Shown: piece after piece, positions 35,410 to 43,015 of the stretch | Position numbering within the stretch: the stretch's first letter is position 1 | How the letters are laid out: each line of letters begins with the position of its first letter | Assembly: GCF_018866325.1 (NCBI RefSeq) | Contig: NZ_CP076457.1 | Coordinates: forward strand, 5,305,001 to 5,369,000 | DNA: 64,000 nt | Direction of reading: 5' to 3' | From: Streptomyces sp. YPW6 | Lineage (GTDB): Bacteria; Actinomycetota; Actinomycetes; Streptomycetales; Streptomycetaceae | The notes under the pieces: generated by a model | Database searches by the model: none | Told to the model about the DNA's origin: nothing | Seen by the model: only the letters and a program-made list of their open reading frames with translations | Made by a program: the position numbers and the translations under genes

Positions 35410-36318
35410 ATGACCGAGTGGGACGTCAAGAAGCTCCGCATCCTGCGCACCCTGCGCGACCGGGGCACGGTCACCGCGACCGCCGAGGCACTCCTGATGA
35501 CCCCCTCAGCGGTCTCCCAGCAGCTCACCAATCTGGCCAGGCAGCTCGGCGTGGACCTCCTGGAGGCCCAGGGCCGCCGGGTCCGCCTCACCGACGCCGC
35601 CCACCTCGTCCTGCGCCACGCCGAGGCGGTCTTCGCCCAGCTGGAGCGGGCGGAGGCCGAACTGACCGGCTATCTGCGCGGCGAGGCCGGAGAGGTCAGG
35701 GTCGCCGCGTTCTCCACCGCCGTGCCCGCCCTCGTCGTCCCCGCGGTCCGGCTGCTGCGCGCCGGGGAGCGCCCGGGGCCCGACGTACGCGTCCGGGAGG
35801 CCGAGGCCGCCCAGGCGTACGAGCTGCTCACCACGGGCGAGGTGGATCTGGCCCTCTCCCTGGCCGCCCACGCGCCCACCGCCCGCGACCCCCGCTTCCG
35901 CCTCTTCCCGCTGCTGGCCGACCCGCTCGACGTGGCGCTCCCCGTCGGCCACCCGCTGGCCGACGCGCCCGGACTGCGTCTCGCGGACCTCGCCGCCGAC
36001 CGCTGGATCTTCGGCGGCTCCGGACCCTGGTCCGAGATCACCACCGCCGCCTGCGAAGCGGCGGGCTTCGTCCCCGAGCAGGGCCACAGCGCCGCCGGCT
36101 GGACCGCGATCCTGGCCCTGGTCGAGGCGGGCATGGGCGTGGCGCTGGTCCCCCGGATGGCCGCCCGGGAGCGCCGCGAGGACGTGGTGATGCGGGTGCT
36201 GGAGGCGGACCGGCCGCGCCGCCACGTGGTGGCGGCCGTCCGGCACGGGGCGGAGAGCGGACCGGCGGTGGAGCGGGTGCTCGCCGCACTCACCGAAGCC
36301 GCTCGTTCGTTCAGCTGA
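35410..36318 (+). CDS. LysR-family transcriptional regulator (302 aa)
   Basis: N-terminal winged HTH (residues 1-65): WDVKKLRILRTLRDRGTVTA, then ALLMTPSAVSQQLTNLARQL, the LysR recognition helix. This is followed by a periplasmic-binding-protein-like effector domain (about 90-295; EVRVAAFSTAVPALVVPAV, LPVGHPLADAPG, VEAGMGVALVP). ATG at 35410. It lies 65 bases before allantoicase on the same strand, so the two may form an operon. A role in purine or nitrogen regulation is possible but not shown by the sequence. Confidence 0.9.
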   Translation: MTEWDVKKLRILRTLRDRGTVTATAEALLMTPSAVSQQLTNLARQLGVDLLEAQGRRVRLTDAAHLVLRHAEAVFAQLERAEAELTGYLRGEAGEVRVAAFSTAVPALVVPAVRLLRAGERPGPDVRVREAEAAQAYELLTTGEVDLALSLAAHAPTARDPRFRLFPLLADPLDVALPVGHPLADAPGLRLADLAADRWIFGGSGPWSEITTAACEAAGFVPEQGHSAAGWTAILALVEAGMGVALVPRMAARERREDVVMRVLEADRPRRHVVAAVRHGAESGPAVERVLAALTEAARSFS

Positions 36319-36383
36319 ACTGAACAATACCTGCGAAAACTTTCGATGGACCTGACGGGTCCGTCGGCGTCAAGGTGAGAGGC

Positions 36384-37538
36384 ATGACCTTCGACGCGAG
36401 CGAGACCACATTCCAGGACCCCGACACCGACCCCCACGCCCATGACGCCGCGCCCTACGGCGGCGGCGACCCGTACGCCGACTACCGCGAGGCCGGCGAC
36501 CTCCCCTTCACCGAGCTGGTCGACCTCGCCGACCGCCGCCTCGGCGCGGGCGTGATCGCCGCCAACGACGAGTTCTTCGCCGAGCGCGAGAACCTGCTGA
36601 TCCGCGAGCGCGCCGTCTTCGACCCCGAGCACTTCGGGCACAAGGGCAAGATCATGGACGGCTGGGAGACCCGCCGCCGCCGGGGCGCGGACGCCGAACA
36701 CCCCTTCCCGGATCCCGAGGACCACGACTGGGCGATCGTCCGCCTCGGCGCGCCCGGGATCATCCGCGGCCTCATCGTGGACACCGCCCACTTCCGCGGC
36801 AACTACCCGCAGCGCGTATCCGTGCAGGCCGCCTCCGTCGAGGGCGCCCCGGGCCCCGAGCAGCTGCTCGCCGACGACGTGAAGTGGGAGGAGATCCTCC
36901 CGCCCACCCCCGTACGCGGCCACGCCGCCAACGCCTTCGCGATCACGAGCGGCCGCCGTTACACCCACATCCGCCTCTGCCAGCACCCCGACGGCGGCAT
37001 CGCCCGCCTCCGCGTGCACGGCGAGGTCGTCCCGGACCCGGCCTGGCTCGCCGCGCTCGGCACGGTCGACCTGATCTCCGTACTCAACGGCGGCTGCTAC
37101 GAGGACGCCTCCGACCGCTTCTACTCCTCGCCCACCCAGATCATCCTGCCGGGCACCTCCCGCAAGATGGACGACGGCTGGGAGAACCGCCGCCGCCGGG
37201 TCCGCGACACCAACGACTGGGTGCGCTTCCGCCTCCCCGCCCAGGGCGCGGTCCGCGCCATCGAGATCGACACCGCCTACCTCAAGGGCAACTCCGCCGG
37301 CTGGGTCGCCCTCCAGGGCCGCAACGGCGACACCGGCGAGTGGTTCGAGATCCTGCCGCGCACCCGTCTCCAGCCCGACACCCTGCACCGTTTCGTGCTG
37401 CGCGCCCAGGCCGTCGTCACCCACGTCCGCCTCGACGCCTTCCCCGACGGCGGTGTGGCCCGGATGCGGCTGCACGGCACCCTCACGGAGTCCGGCGCGG
37501 CCGAGCTGACCCGCCGCTACGAGGAGTCGGGCGCCTGA
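36384..37538 (+). CDS. alc: Allantoicase (384 aa)
   Basis: Cytoplasmic enzyme that hydrolyses allantoate to ureidoglycolate and urea in purine catabolism. It consists of two homologous jelly-roll domains. The first has IMDGWETRRRR and HDWAIVRLG, with a repeat of the pattern in the second (KMDDGWENRRRR, NDWVRFRLP). FTELVDLADRRLGAGVIAAN and LISVLNGGCYEDASDRFYSS mark the two domain starts. Length 384 is slightly longer than usual owing to a 35-residue acidic N-terminal extension. ATG at 36384 has AAGGTGAGAGGC immediately upstream. Confidence 0.93.
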   Translation: MTFDASETTFQDPDTDPHAHDAAPYGGGDPYADYREAGDLPFTELVDLADRRLGAGVIAANDEFFAERENLLIRERAVFDPEHFGHKGKIMDGWETRRRRGADAEHPFPDPEDHDWAIVRLGAPGIIRGLIVDTAHFRGNYPQRVSVQAASVEGAPGPEQLLADDVKWEEILPPTPVRGHAANAFAITSGRRYTHIRLCQHPDGGIARLRVHGEVVPDPAWLAALGTVDLISVLNGGCYEDASDRFYSSPTQIILPGTSRKMDDGWENRRRRVRDTNDWVRFRLPAQGAVRAIEIDTAYLKGNSAGWVALQGRNGDTGEWFEILPRTRLQPDTLHRFVLRAQAVVTHVRLDAFPDGGVARMRLHGTLTESGAAELTRRYEESGA

Positions 37539-37565
37539 CCCGTGGAGCCTCCCCGCCCCCAGTCT

Positions 37566-37609
37566 CCGCCCGGCGGACGGTTGCGCATCGGCGCCCGCCC
37601 GCCGGGCGG
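37566..37609. terminator. Bidirectional hairpin between allantoicase and the convergent secreted-protein gene
   Basis: Arms CCGCCCGGCGG (37566-37576) and CCGCCGGGCGG (37599-37609) flank a 22-base loop in the 99-base space between two convergent genes. Confidence 0.65.
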
Positions 37610-37637
37610 TCTCCAGCGACCCCGGTGACCCGGCGGC

Positions 37638-38177
37638 TCAGGCCGCGTACGCCGTGAAGCGCAGTGTCTTGGCCAGCACCTGCCAGGTCGCCCAGGCGAA
37701 CGCCCGGTTCGCCCCGTTGCAGAGGACCTCGCCGGTGCAGTCGGTGGGCCGGTCCTGCCAGGCCCGGACCGTCATCGTGTGGAAGCCGAGGGTCCGCGAG
37801 AACGCGAACCGGATGTGCATGCCCCGGCCCAGCTGATGGCCCGGCAGCGTGTTGATCTGGAAGAAGTCGTCCCCGATGTACTCGACCTCGACCGGGTTGC
37901 CGCCCAGCAGCTCGCAACGCGCCCCGGCCCGGATCCGCCCCGCACAGCCACCGCTGACCGGGAACAGCCAGAAGTGGTCGGTCAGCTGCCTCCGTACGGC
38001 CTCCGGCCCGGTGAACGGGTGCAGTCCCAGGGTGTAGCCGTACGTGTAGAGGTCGTAGCAGCCCGCCGGACCGGCCCGGCAGTCGGCGGGAGACACGGCG
38101 GCGGGCGCGGGGGAGGGGCCCGCCACCAGCCCCGCGCACAGGGCCAGCGCGACCGGCAGCGCGGCGAAGCCGGGCAT
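37638..38177 (-). CDS. Secreted cysteine-rich protein of unknown function (179 aa)
   Basis: I do not recognise the family. A signal peptide covers about residues 1-27 (PGFAALPVALALCAGLVAG, then an Ala/Pro region). The mature part has six cysteines in three local pairs (DCRAGPAGC, GCAGRIRAGARC, DCTGEVLC), suggesting disulphides. Conserved-looking aromatic stretches are CYDLYTYGYTLGLHPF and DHFWLFPVSGG. The ATG at 38177 has GGGAGGGTCG before it. The frame stays open upstream only because of the repeat array, and that part is Arg/Tyr-rich and not protein-like. A 19-21 bp repeat array lies in the promoter region. Confidence 0.78.
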   Translation of the reverse strand: MPGFAALPVALALCAGLVAGPSPAPAAVSPADCRAGPAGCYDLYTYGYTLGLHPFTGPEAVRRQLTDHFWLFPVSGGCAGRIRAGARCELLGGNPVEVEYIGDDFFQINTLPGHQLGRGMHIRFAFSRTLGFHTMTVRAWQDRPTDCTGEVLCNGANRAFAWATWQVLAKTLRFTAYAA

Positions 38178-38257
38178 CGACCCTCCCGTGGCCTGCCTCC
38201 GAGGACTGCGACGACCCTTCGGACGGTAGGCCACGGGAGACCCACCCGCGCGCCGAC

Positions 38258-38400
38258 GTACGGCAATCGCGCGAGCGTACGGCGGACGCGCGCGTTCGTA
38301 TGGCGCATGCGTGCAGGCGTACGGCAAATGCACGCGTACGTACGGCGAACGCGCGAGCATACGGCGGACGCGCGTGGCCGTACGGCGCATGCCCGCGGAG
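38258..38400. repeat. Phased 19-21 bp repeat array, 7 units
   Basis: The core GTACGGC or a one-base variant recurs at 38258, 38277, 38298, 38319, 38340, 38359 and 38380, giving spacings of 19, 21, 21, 21, 19 and 21 bases. Cores are followed by degenerate GAACGCGCG-like sequence. The array sits upstream of the secreted-protein gene and downstream of pepN. The spacing is about two helical turns, so all cores face the same side of the DNA. Confidence 0.82.
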
Positions 38401-38405
38401 GAACG

Positions 38406-38451
38406 CCGGAGGGGCGCCCCCTCCGCCGCGGCGAAAGGGGCGCCCCTCCGG
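38406..38451 (-). terminator. Hairpin downstream of the first aminopeptidase N gene
   Basis: Perfect 15-bp arms CCGGAGGGGCGCCCC (38406-38420) and GGGGCGCCCCTCCGG (38437-38451) with a 16-base loop lie ten bases beyond the pepN stop. Confidence 0.8.
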
Positions 38452-38460
38452 GAACGCGGG

Positions 38461-41037
38461 TCAGGCCGTGGCCGCCGCCGCGTCCGCCGCCTGGGCCTTC
38501 AGGGCGCGCTCCACGCCGGACCGCGACTCCGACATCAGCCGCCGCAGGGCCGCGCTCGGCTCGGCCGAGGCCAGCCAGGCGTCGGTGGCGTCCAGCGTCT
38601 CCTGCGAGACCTGGAGGGCCGGGTAGAGGCCCACGATGATCTGCTGGGCCATCTCGTGGCTGCGGGAGTCCGAGACGTCCTTCACCGAGGCGAAGTACTT
38701 CTCCGCGTACGGGGCCAGCAGCTCACGCTGGTCCGGCTGGACGAAGCCGCTGATGACCGCCTCCTGGAGTGCGTTGGGCAGCTCGCCGGACTCCACGACC
38801 GCGGCCCACGCCCGCGCCTTGGCCTCCTCGGACGGCTGGGCCGCCCGCGCGGAGGCCGCGTGCCGCTCGCCCGCCGCCGTCCTGTCCCGCTCGTACTCGG
38901 CGGCGATCTCCTCCTCGTCCAGCAGCCCGGCCGCGGCCAGCCGCTGCACGAACGCCCACCGCAGCTCGGTGTCGACGGCCAGGCCCTCGATCGACTCGGT
39001 GCCGTCCAGCAGCGACTGGAGCAGGTCCAGCTGCTGCGGGTTGCGGGCCGTGGCCGCGAAGGCGCGCGCCCACGCCAGCTGGTGGTCGCTGCCCGGCTCC
39101 GAGGCGCGCAGGTGCGCCAGCGTCGCGTCGGTCCACTGGTTGAGCGCGCCCTCGCGGGTCTCCGGGGCCGCGTACAGGTCCACCGCCAGCTTCACCTGGC
39201 GGTGCAGCGACTGGACGACGCCGATGTCCGACTCCTTGCCGATGCCCGAGAGCACCAGCGCGAGGTAGTCACGGGTCGCCAGCTCGCCGTCGCGCGTCAT
39301 GTCCCACGCCGAGGCCCAGCTCAGGGCGCGGGGCAGCGACTCGGCGAAGTCGCCCAGGTGCTCGGTGACGACCCGCAGCGACTCGGCGTCCAGGCGGACC
39401 TTCGCGTACGACAGGTCGTCGTCGTTGAGCAGGACGACCGCCGGACGGGCCCTGCCCACCAGGGCGGGCACGTCGGTGCGCTCGCCGTCGACGTCCAGCT
39501 CGATCCGGTCGGTGCGCACGAGCCTGCCGTCCGCGTCGAGGTCGTAGGCGCCGATGGCGATCCGGTGCGGGCGCAGCGTCGGCTCGCCCTTGGCGCCGGC
39601 GGGCAGCGCCGGAGCCTCCTGGAGCACGGTGAACGAGGTGACGACGCCGTTCGCGTCGGTCTCGATCTCCGGGCGCAGGATGTTGATCCCGGCCGTCTCC
39701 AGCCACGCCTTCGACCAGGTCTTCAGGTCGCGCCCGGAGGTCTTCTCCAGCGCGCCCAGCAGGTCGGACAGGCGGGTGTTGCCGAAGGCGTGCGCCTTGA
39801 AGTACGCCTGCACGCCCTGGAAGAACGCGTCCTTGCCGACGTACGCCACGAGCTGCTTGAGGACGGACGCGCCCTTGGCGTACGTGATCCCGTCGAAGTT
39901 GACGAGGACGTCGTCCAGGTCGCTGATGTCCGCCATGATCGGGTGCGTCGAGGGCAGCTGGTCCTGCCGGTACGCCCAGGTCTTCATGGAGTTGGCGAAC
40001 GTGGTCCAGGAGTGCGGCCACTTCGAGCCCGCCGCGTCCGCCTGGCAGGCGATCGAGGTGTACGTGGCGAACGACTCGTTCAGCCAGAGGTCGTTCCACC
40101 ACTCCATCGTCACGAGGTCGCCGAACCACATGTGGGCCAGCTCGTGCAGGATGGTCTCGGCCCGCACCTCGTACGCCGCGTCCGTCACCTTGGAGCGGAA
40201 GACGTACTGGTCGCGGATGGTGACCGCGCCCGCGTTCTCCATCGCGCCCGCGTTGAACTCCGGGACGAAGAGCTGGTCGTACTTGGCGAACGGGTACGCG
40301 TAGTCGAACTTCTCCTGGAACCAGTCGAAGCCCTGCCGGGTCACGGCGAAGATGTCGTCCGCGTCCAGGTACTCCGCCAGCGAGGGGCGGCAGTAGATGC
40401 CGAGCGGGACGGTCTGGCCGTCCTTCTCGTACGTGCTGTGCACCGAGTGGTACGGGCCGGCGATGAGCGCCGTGATGTACGTCGAGATCCGGGGCGTCGG
40501 CTCGAACGCCCAGACGTCGTCCTTCGGCTCCGGCGTCGGCGAGTTCGAGATGACCGTCCAGCCGGAGGGCGCCTTCACGGTGAACCGGAAGGTCGCCTTC
40601 AGGTCCGGCTGCTCGAACGAGGCGAACACCCGGCGGGCGTCCGGGACCTCGAACTGCGTGTACAGATAGGCCTGGTCGTCGACCGGGTCGACGAACCGGT
40701 GCAGGCCCTCGCCGGTGTTGGTGTACGAGCAGTCGGCGACGACCTTCAGCTCGTTGGCGCCCTCGCGCAGCCCGGCCAGAGCGATCCGGGAGTCACGGAA
40801 CACGGCGGCGACGTCCAGCGCCTCACCGTTGAGCACCGCCTCGTGAACGGCCGGGGCGACCAGGTCGATGAAGGTCTCCGCACCGGCCTCCGCGGAGTCG
40901 AAGCGCACGGTGGTCACGGACCGGTAGGTGCCGCCCTCCTGCGCTCCGGAGAGGTCGAGATCGATCTCGTACGCGTCCACGGTCAGCAGGCGCGCCCGCT
41001 CCTGTGCCTCTTCGCGGGTCAGATTCGTGCCAGGCAC
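38461..41037 (-). CDS. pepN: Aminopeptidase N, M1 family (858 aa), first paralogue
   Basis: Cytoplasmic zinc aminopeptidase that trims N-terminal residues from peptides. The N-terminal beta domain is followed by GAMENAG (264-270, exopeptidase motif), then HELAH (298-302) with the downstream zinc-ligand Glu in NESFATY, and a helical C-terminal domain. Length matches actinobacterial PepN. GTG at 41037 (VPGTNLTREEAQ) is preceded by AGGAGATGACCGC; the same start context occurs in the second paralogue. The open frame extends 45 codons further without a ribosome site. It is divergent from the DUF1203 gene. Confidence 0.93.
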   Translation of the reverse strand: MPGTNLTREEAQERARLLTVDAYEIDLDLSGAQEGGTYRSVTTVRFDSAEAGAETFIDLVAPAVHEAVLNGEALDVAAVFRDSRIALAGLREGANELKVVADCSYTNTGEGLHRFVDPVDDQAYLYTQFEVPDARRVFASFEQPDLKATFRFTVKAPSGWTVISNSPTPEPKDDVWAFEPTPRISTYITALIAGPYHSVHSTYEKDGQTVPLGIYCRPSLAEYLDADDIFAVTRQGFDWFQEKFDYAYPFAKYDQLFVPEFNAGAMENAGAVTIRDQYVFRSKVTDAAYEVRAETILHELAHMWFGDLVTMEWWNDLWLNESFATYTSIACQADAAGSKWPHSWTTFANSMKTWAYRQDQLPSTHPIMADISDLDDVLVNFDGITYAKGASVLKQLVAYVGKDAFFQGVQAYFKAHAFGNTRLSDLLGALEKTSGRDLKTWSKAWLETAGINILRPEIETDANGVVTSFTVLQEAPALPAGAKGEPTLRPHRIAIGAYDLDADGRLVRTDRIELDVDGERTDVPALVGRARPAVVLLNDDDLSYAKVRLDAESLRVVTEHLGDFAESLPRALSWASAWDMTRDGELATRDYLALVLSGIGKESDIGVVQSLHRQVKLAVDLYAAPETREGALNQWTDATLAHLRASEPGSDHQLAWARAFAATARNPQQLDLLQSLLDGTESIEGLAVDTELRWAFVQRLAAAGLLDEEEIAAEYERDRTAAGERHAASARAAQPSEEAKARAWAAVVESGELPNALQEAVISGFVQPDQRELLAPYAEKYFASVKDVSDSRSHEMAQQIIVGLYPALQVSQETLDATDAWLASAEPSAALRRLMSESRSGVERALKAQAADAAAATA

Positions 41038-41162
41038 GCGGTCATCTCCTAGGTGTGCGAATTGATATGCGGCGTTTCCGGCCATCCTTCCACGTACCGA
41101 GCTCCCAGCGCGATGTCCGTTTTCCGCCGGACGCGGACGGCTCCGGGGGAGAGGCTCGGACC

Positions 41163-41663
41163 ATGACCGCATACGAGCCCAGTCCCATCGCCCCCGAGAC
41201 CCTCGACGAACTCCGCGCCGCCGACGACGCGGGCCGCCCCTGTCTGCCGTTCACCGTGGTGGACGGCGGCGACCCCCTCCGCTGCTGCCTGCGCGGGAGC
41301 GAGCCCGGCGAGCTCATCGCCCTCGTCTCCTACGCCCCGCTGCGCCGCTGGGCCGCCGCGACAGGAGCGAGCCCGGGGGCGTACGACGAGCAGGGCCCGG
41401 TCTTCATCCACGCCGAGGCGTGCGCGGGCCCGGACCCGGAGCGCGAGGGCTACCCGTTCTCTCGCCCCGGCGCCCTCCGCGCGGTGCGCCGCTACGACGC
41501 ACGGGGCCTGATCGTCGGCGGGCGGCTCCTGGAGATCCCGGCCGAGGCGGAGAAGGGGTTCGACGCCGCTCTGGACGAGGCGTTCGCCGACCCGGAGGTG
41601 GCGCTGGCGCACGTGCGGGCCGTGGAGCACGGGTGCTTCCACTTCGAGGTGCGCCGGGGCTGA
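41163..41663 (+). CDS. DUF1203 family protein (166 aa)
   Basis: A small cytoplasmic protein matching the DUF1203 pattern: PCLPFTVVDGGDPLRCCLR, ELIALVSYAPLRRW, GPVFIHAEAC and ALRAVRRYDARGLIVGGRLL, with a C-terminal HVRAVEHGCFHFEVRR. No catalytic function is established for the family that I know of. ATG at 41163 has GGGGGAGAGG upstream. It converges on asd, with a strong shared hairpin. Confidence 0.82.
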   Translation: MTAYEPSPIAPETLDELRAADDAGRPCLPFTVVDGGDPLRCCLRGSEPGELIALVSYAPLRRWAAATGASPGAYDEQGPVFIHAEACAGPDPEREGYPFSRPGALRAVRRYDARGLIVGGRLLEIPAEAEKGFDAALDEAFADPEVALAHVRAVEHGCFHFEVRRG

Positions 41664-41675
41664 GCCGGTACGCAC

Positions 41676-41709
41676 GGGGCGGCCACCGGTGTACACCGGT
41701 GGCCGCCCC
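41676..41709. terminator. Bidirectional hairpin between DUF1203 gene and asd
   Basis: A 17-bp perfect inverted repeat (GGGGCGGCCACCGGTGT at 41676-41692 and its complement to 41709) is centred on GTAC between convergent genes. Confidence 0.85.
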
Positions 41710-41734
41710 CTCGTCGGTACGCGAACGGCCGCGG

Positions 41735-42763
41735 TCAGCCCTTGAGCTCGGCCGCCACCAGCTCCGCGATCTGCACGGCGTTCAGCGCCGCGCCCTTGCG
41801 GAGGTTGTCGTTGGAGACGAACAGCGCGAGGCCGTTGTCCACCGTCTCGTCGACCCGGATGCGGCCGACGTAGCTGGCGTCCTTGCCCGCCGCCTGGAGC
41901 GGCGTCGGGATCTCGGACAGCTCGACGCCCTCGGCGTCCTTCAGCAGCTCGTGGGCGCGCTCGACACCGATCGGGCGGGCGAAGCGGGCGTTGATCTGGA
42001 GCGAGTGGCCGGAGAAGACCGGGACCCGGACGCAGGTGCCGGAGACCTTCAGCTCCGGGATCTCCAGGATCTTGCGGGACTCGTTGCGGAGCTTCTGCTC
42101 CTCGTCCGTCTCGAACGAACCGTCGTCCACGATCGAGCCCGCCAGCGGCAGCACGTTGAAGGCGATCGGACGCTGGTAGACGCCGGGCTCGGGGAAGTCC
42201 ACGGCCTCGCCGTCGTGGACCAGCTTCTCGGCGTCGGCGACGACCTTGGACGCCTGGCCGTGCAGCTCGGAGACACCGGCGAGCCCGGAGCCGGAGACGG
42301 CCTGGTAGGTCGCGACGGTCAGCGCTTCGAGACCGGCCTCGGCGTGCAGCGGACGCAGCACCGGCATCGCGGCCATCGTGGTGCAGTTCGGGTTGGCGAT
42401 GATCCCCTTGGGGCGGACCTTGGCCGCGTGCGGGTTGACCTCGGAGACGACGAGGGGGACCTCGGGGTCCTTGCGCCAGGCGGAGGAGTTGTCGATCACC
42501 ACGGCGCCCTGGGAGGCGACCTTCTCGGCCAGCGCCTTCGAGGTCGCGCCGCCGGCGGAGAACAGCACGATGTCCAGGCCGGTGTAGTCGGCCGTGGAGG
42601 CGTCCTCGACGGTGACGTCCGCGTCCCGGAAGGCGATCGTGGAGCCTGCGGACCGGGCGGAGGCGAACAGCCGCAGCTCGTCGACCGGGAAGTTCCGCTC
42701 GGCCAGGATCCTGAGCATGACTGTGCCGACCTGACCGGTGGCGCCGACGATTCCGACCTTCAC
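41735..42763 (-). CDS. asd: Aspartate-semialdehyde dehydrogenase (342 aa)
   Basis: Cytoplasmic NADPH-dependent enzyme converting aspartyl phosphate to aspartate semialdehyde, for lysine/diaminopimelate, threonine and methionine synthesis. VGIVGATGQVGTVML is the nucleotide-binding loop, and IIANPNCTTM contains the catalytic Cys. TYQAVSGSGLAGV, YVGRIRVDETVDNGLAL and the C-terminal NAVQIAELVA are typical. GTG at 42763 has AGGAGTCCTC just upstream. It is a single-gene unit here; aspartokinase is not in the window, although in many actinomycetes it lies directly upstream. Confidence 0.95.
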   Translation of the reverse strand: MKVGIVGATGQVGTVMLRILAERNFPVDELRLFASARSAGSTIAFRDADVTVEDASTADYTGLDIVLFSAGGATSKALAEKVASQGAVVIDNSSAWRKDPEVPLVVSEVNPHAAKVRPKGIIANPNCTTMAAMPVLRPLHAEAGLEALTVATYQAVSGSGLAGVSELHGQASKVVADAEKLVHDGEAVDFPEPGVYQRPIAFNVLPLAGSIVDDGSFETDEEQKLRNESRKILEIPELKVSGTCVRVPVFSGHSLQINARFARPIGVERAHELLKDAEGVELSEIPTPLQAAGKDASYVGRIRVDETVDNGLALFVSNDNLRKGAALNAVQIAELVAAELKG

Positions 42764-42963
42764 GAGGACTCCTCTGTTCTGTACACCTGTGCGTCTGTGC
42801 GGTCCGTATACCGCTCCATGATGCGTATGTCCGGGCCTGCCTTGTCCAATCCATTGTCCGACCTGCGGACTCTGCCCGCGAGGGCCGCAGATTCTGCAAC
42901 GCCCGTGTCTGCGTGGGGAAACATCTGCGGCGGTCCGGGCCGGCTGTGACGAGGAACACGCAC

Positions 42964-42999
42964 GGCGGGGCGGGTGCTCGTGAGAGCGCCCGCCCCGCC
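42964..42999 (-). terminator. Hairpin downstream of the subtilase gene
   Basis: Arms of 16 bases (42964-42979 and 42984-42999) pair with a single G-T wobble around GTGA. The hairpin begins 17 bases past the stop at 43016. Confidence 0.8.
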
Positions 43000-43015
43000 G
43001 CCGTACCGCAGGTCG

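Noticed and set aside
38178..38390. 71-codon N-terminal extension of the secreted protein through the phased repeats
   Set aside because: The extension is an Arg/Tyr/Pro translation of the repeat array; the downstream ATG has a good ribosome site and is followed by a signal peptide.
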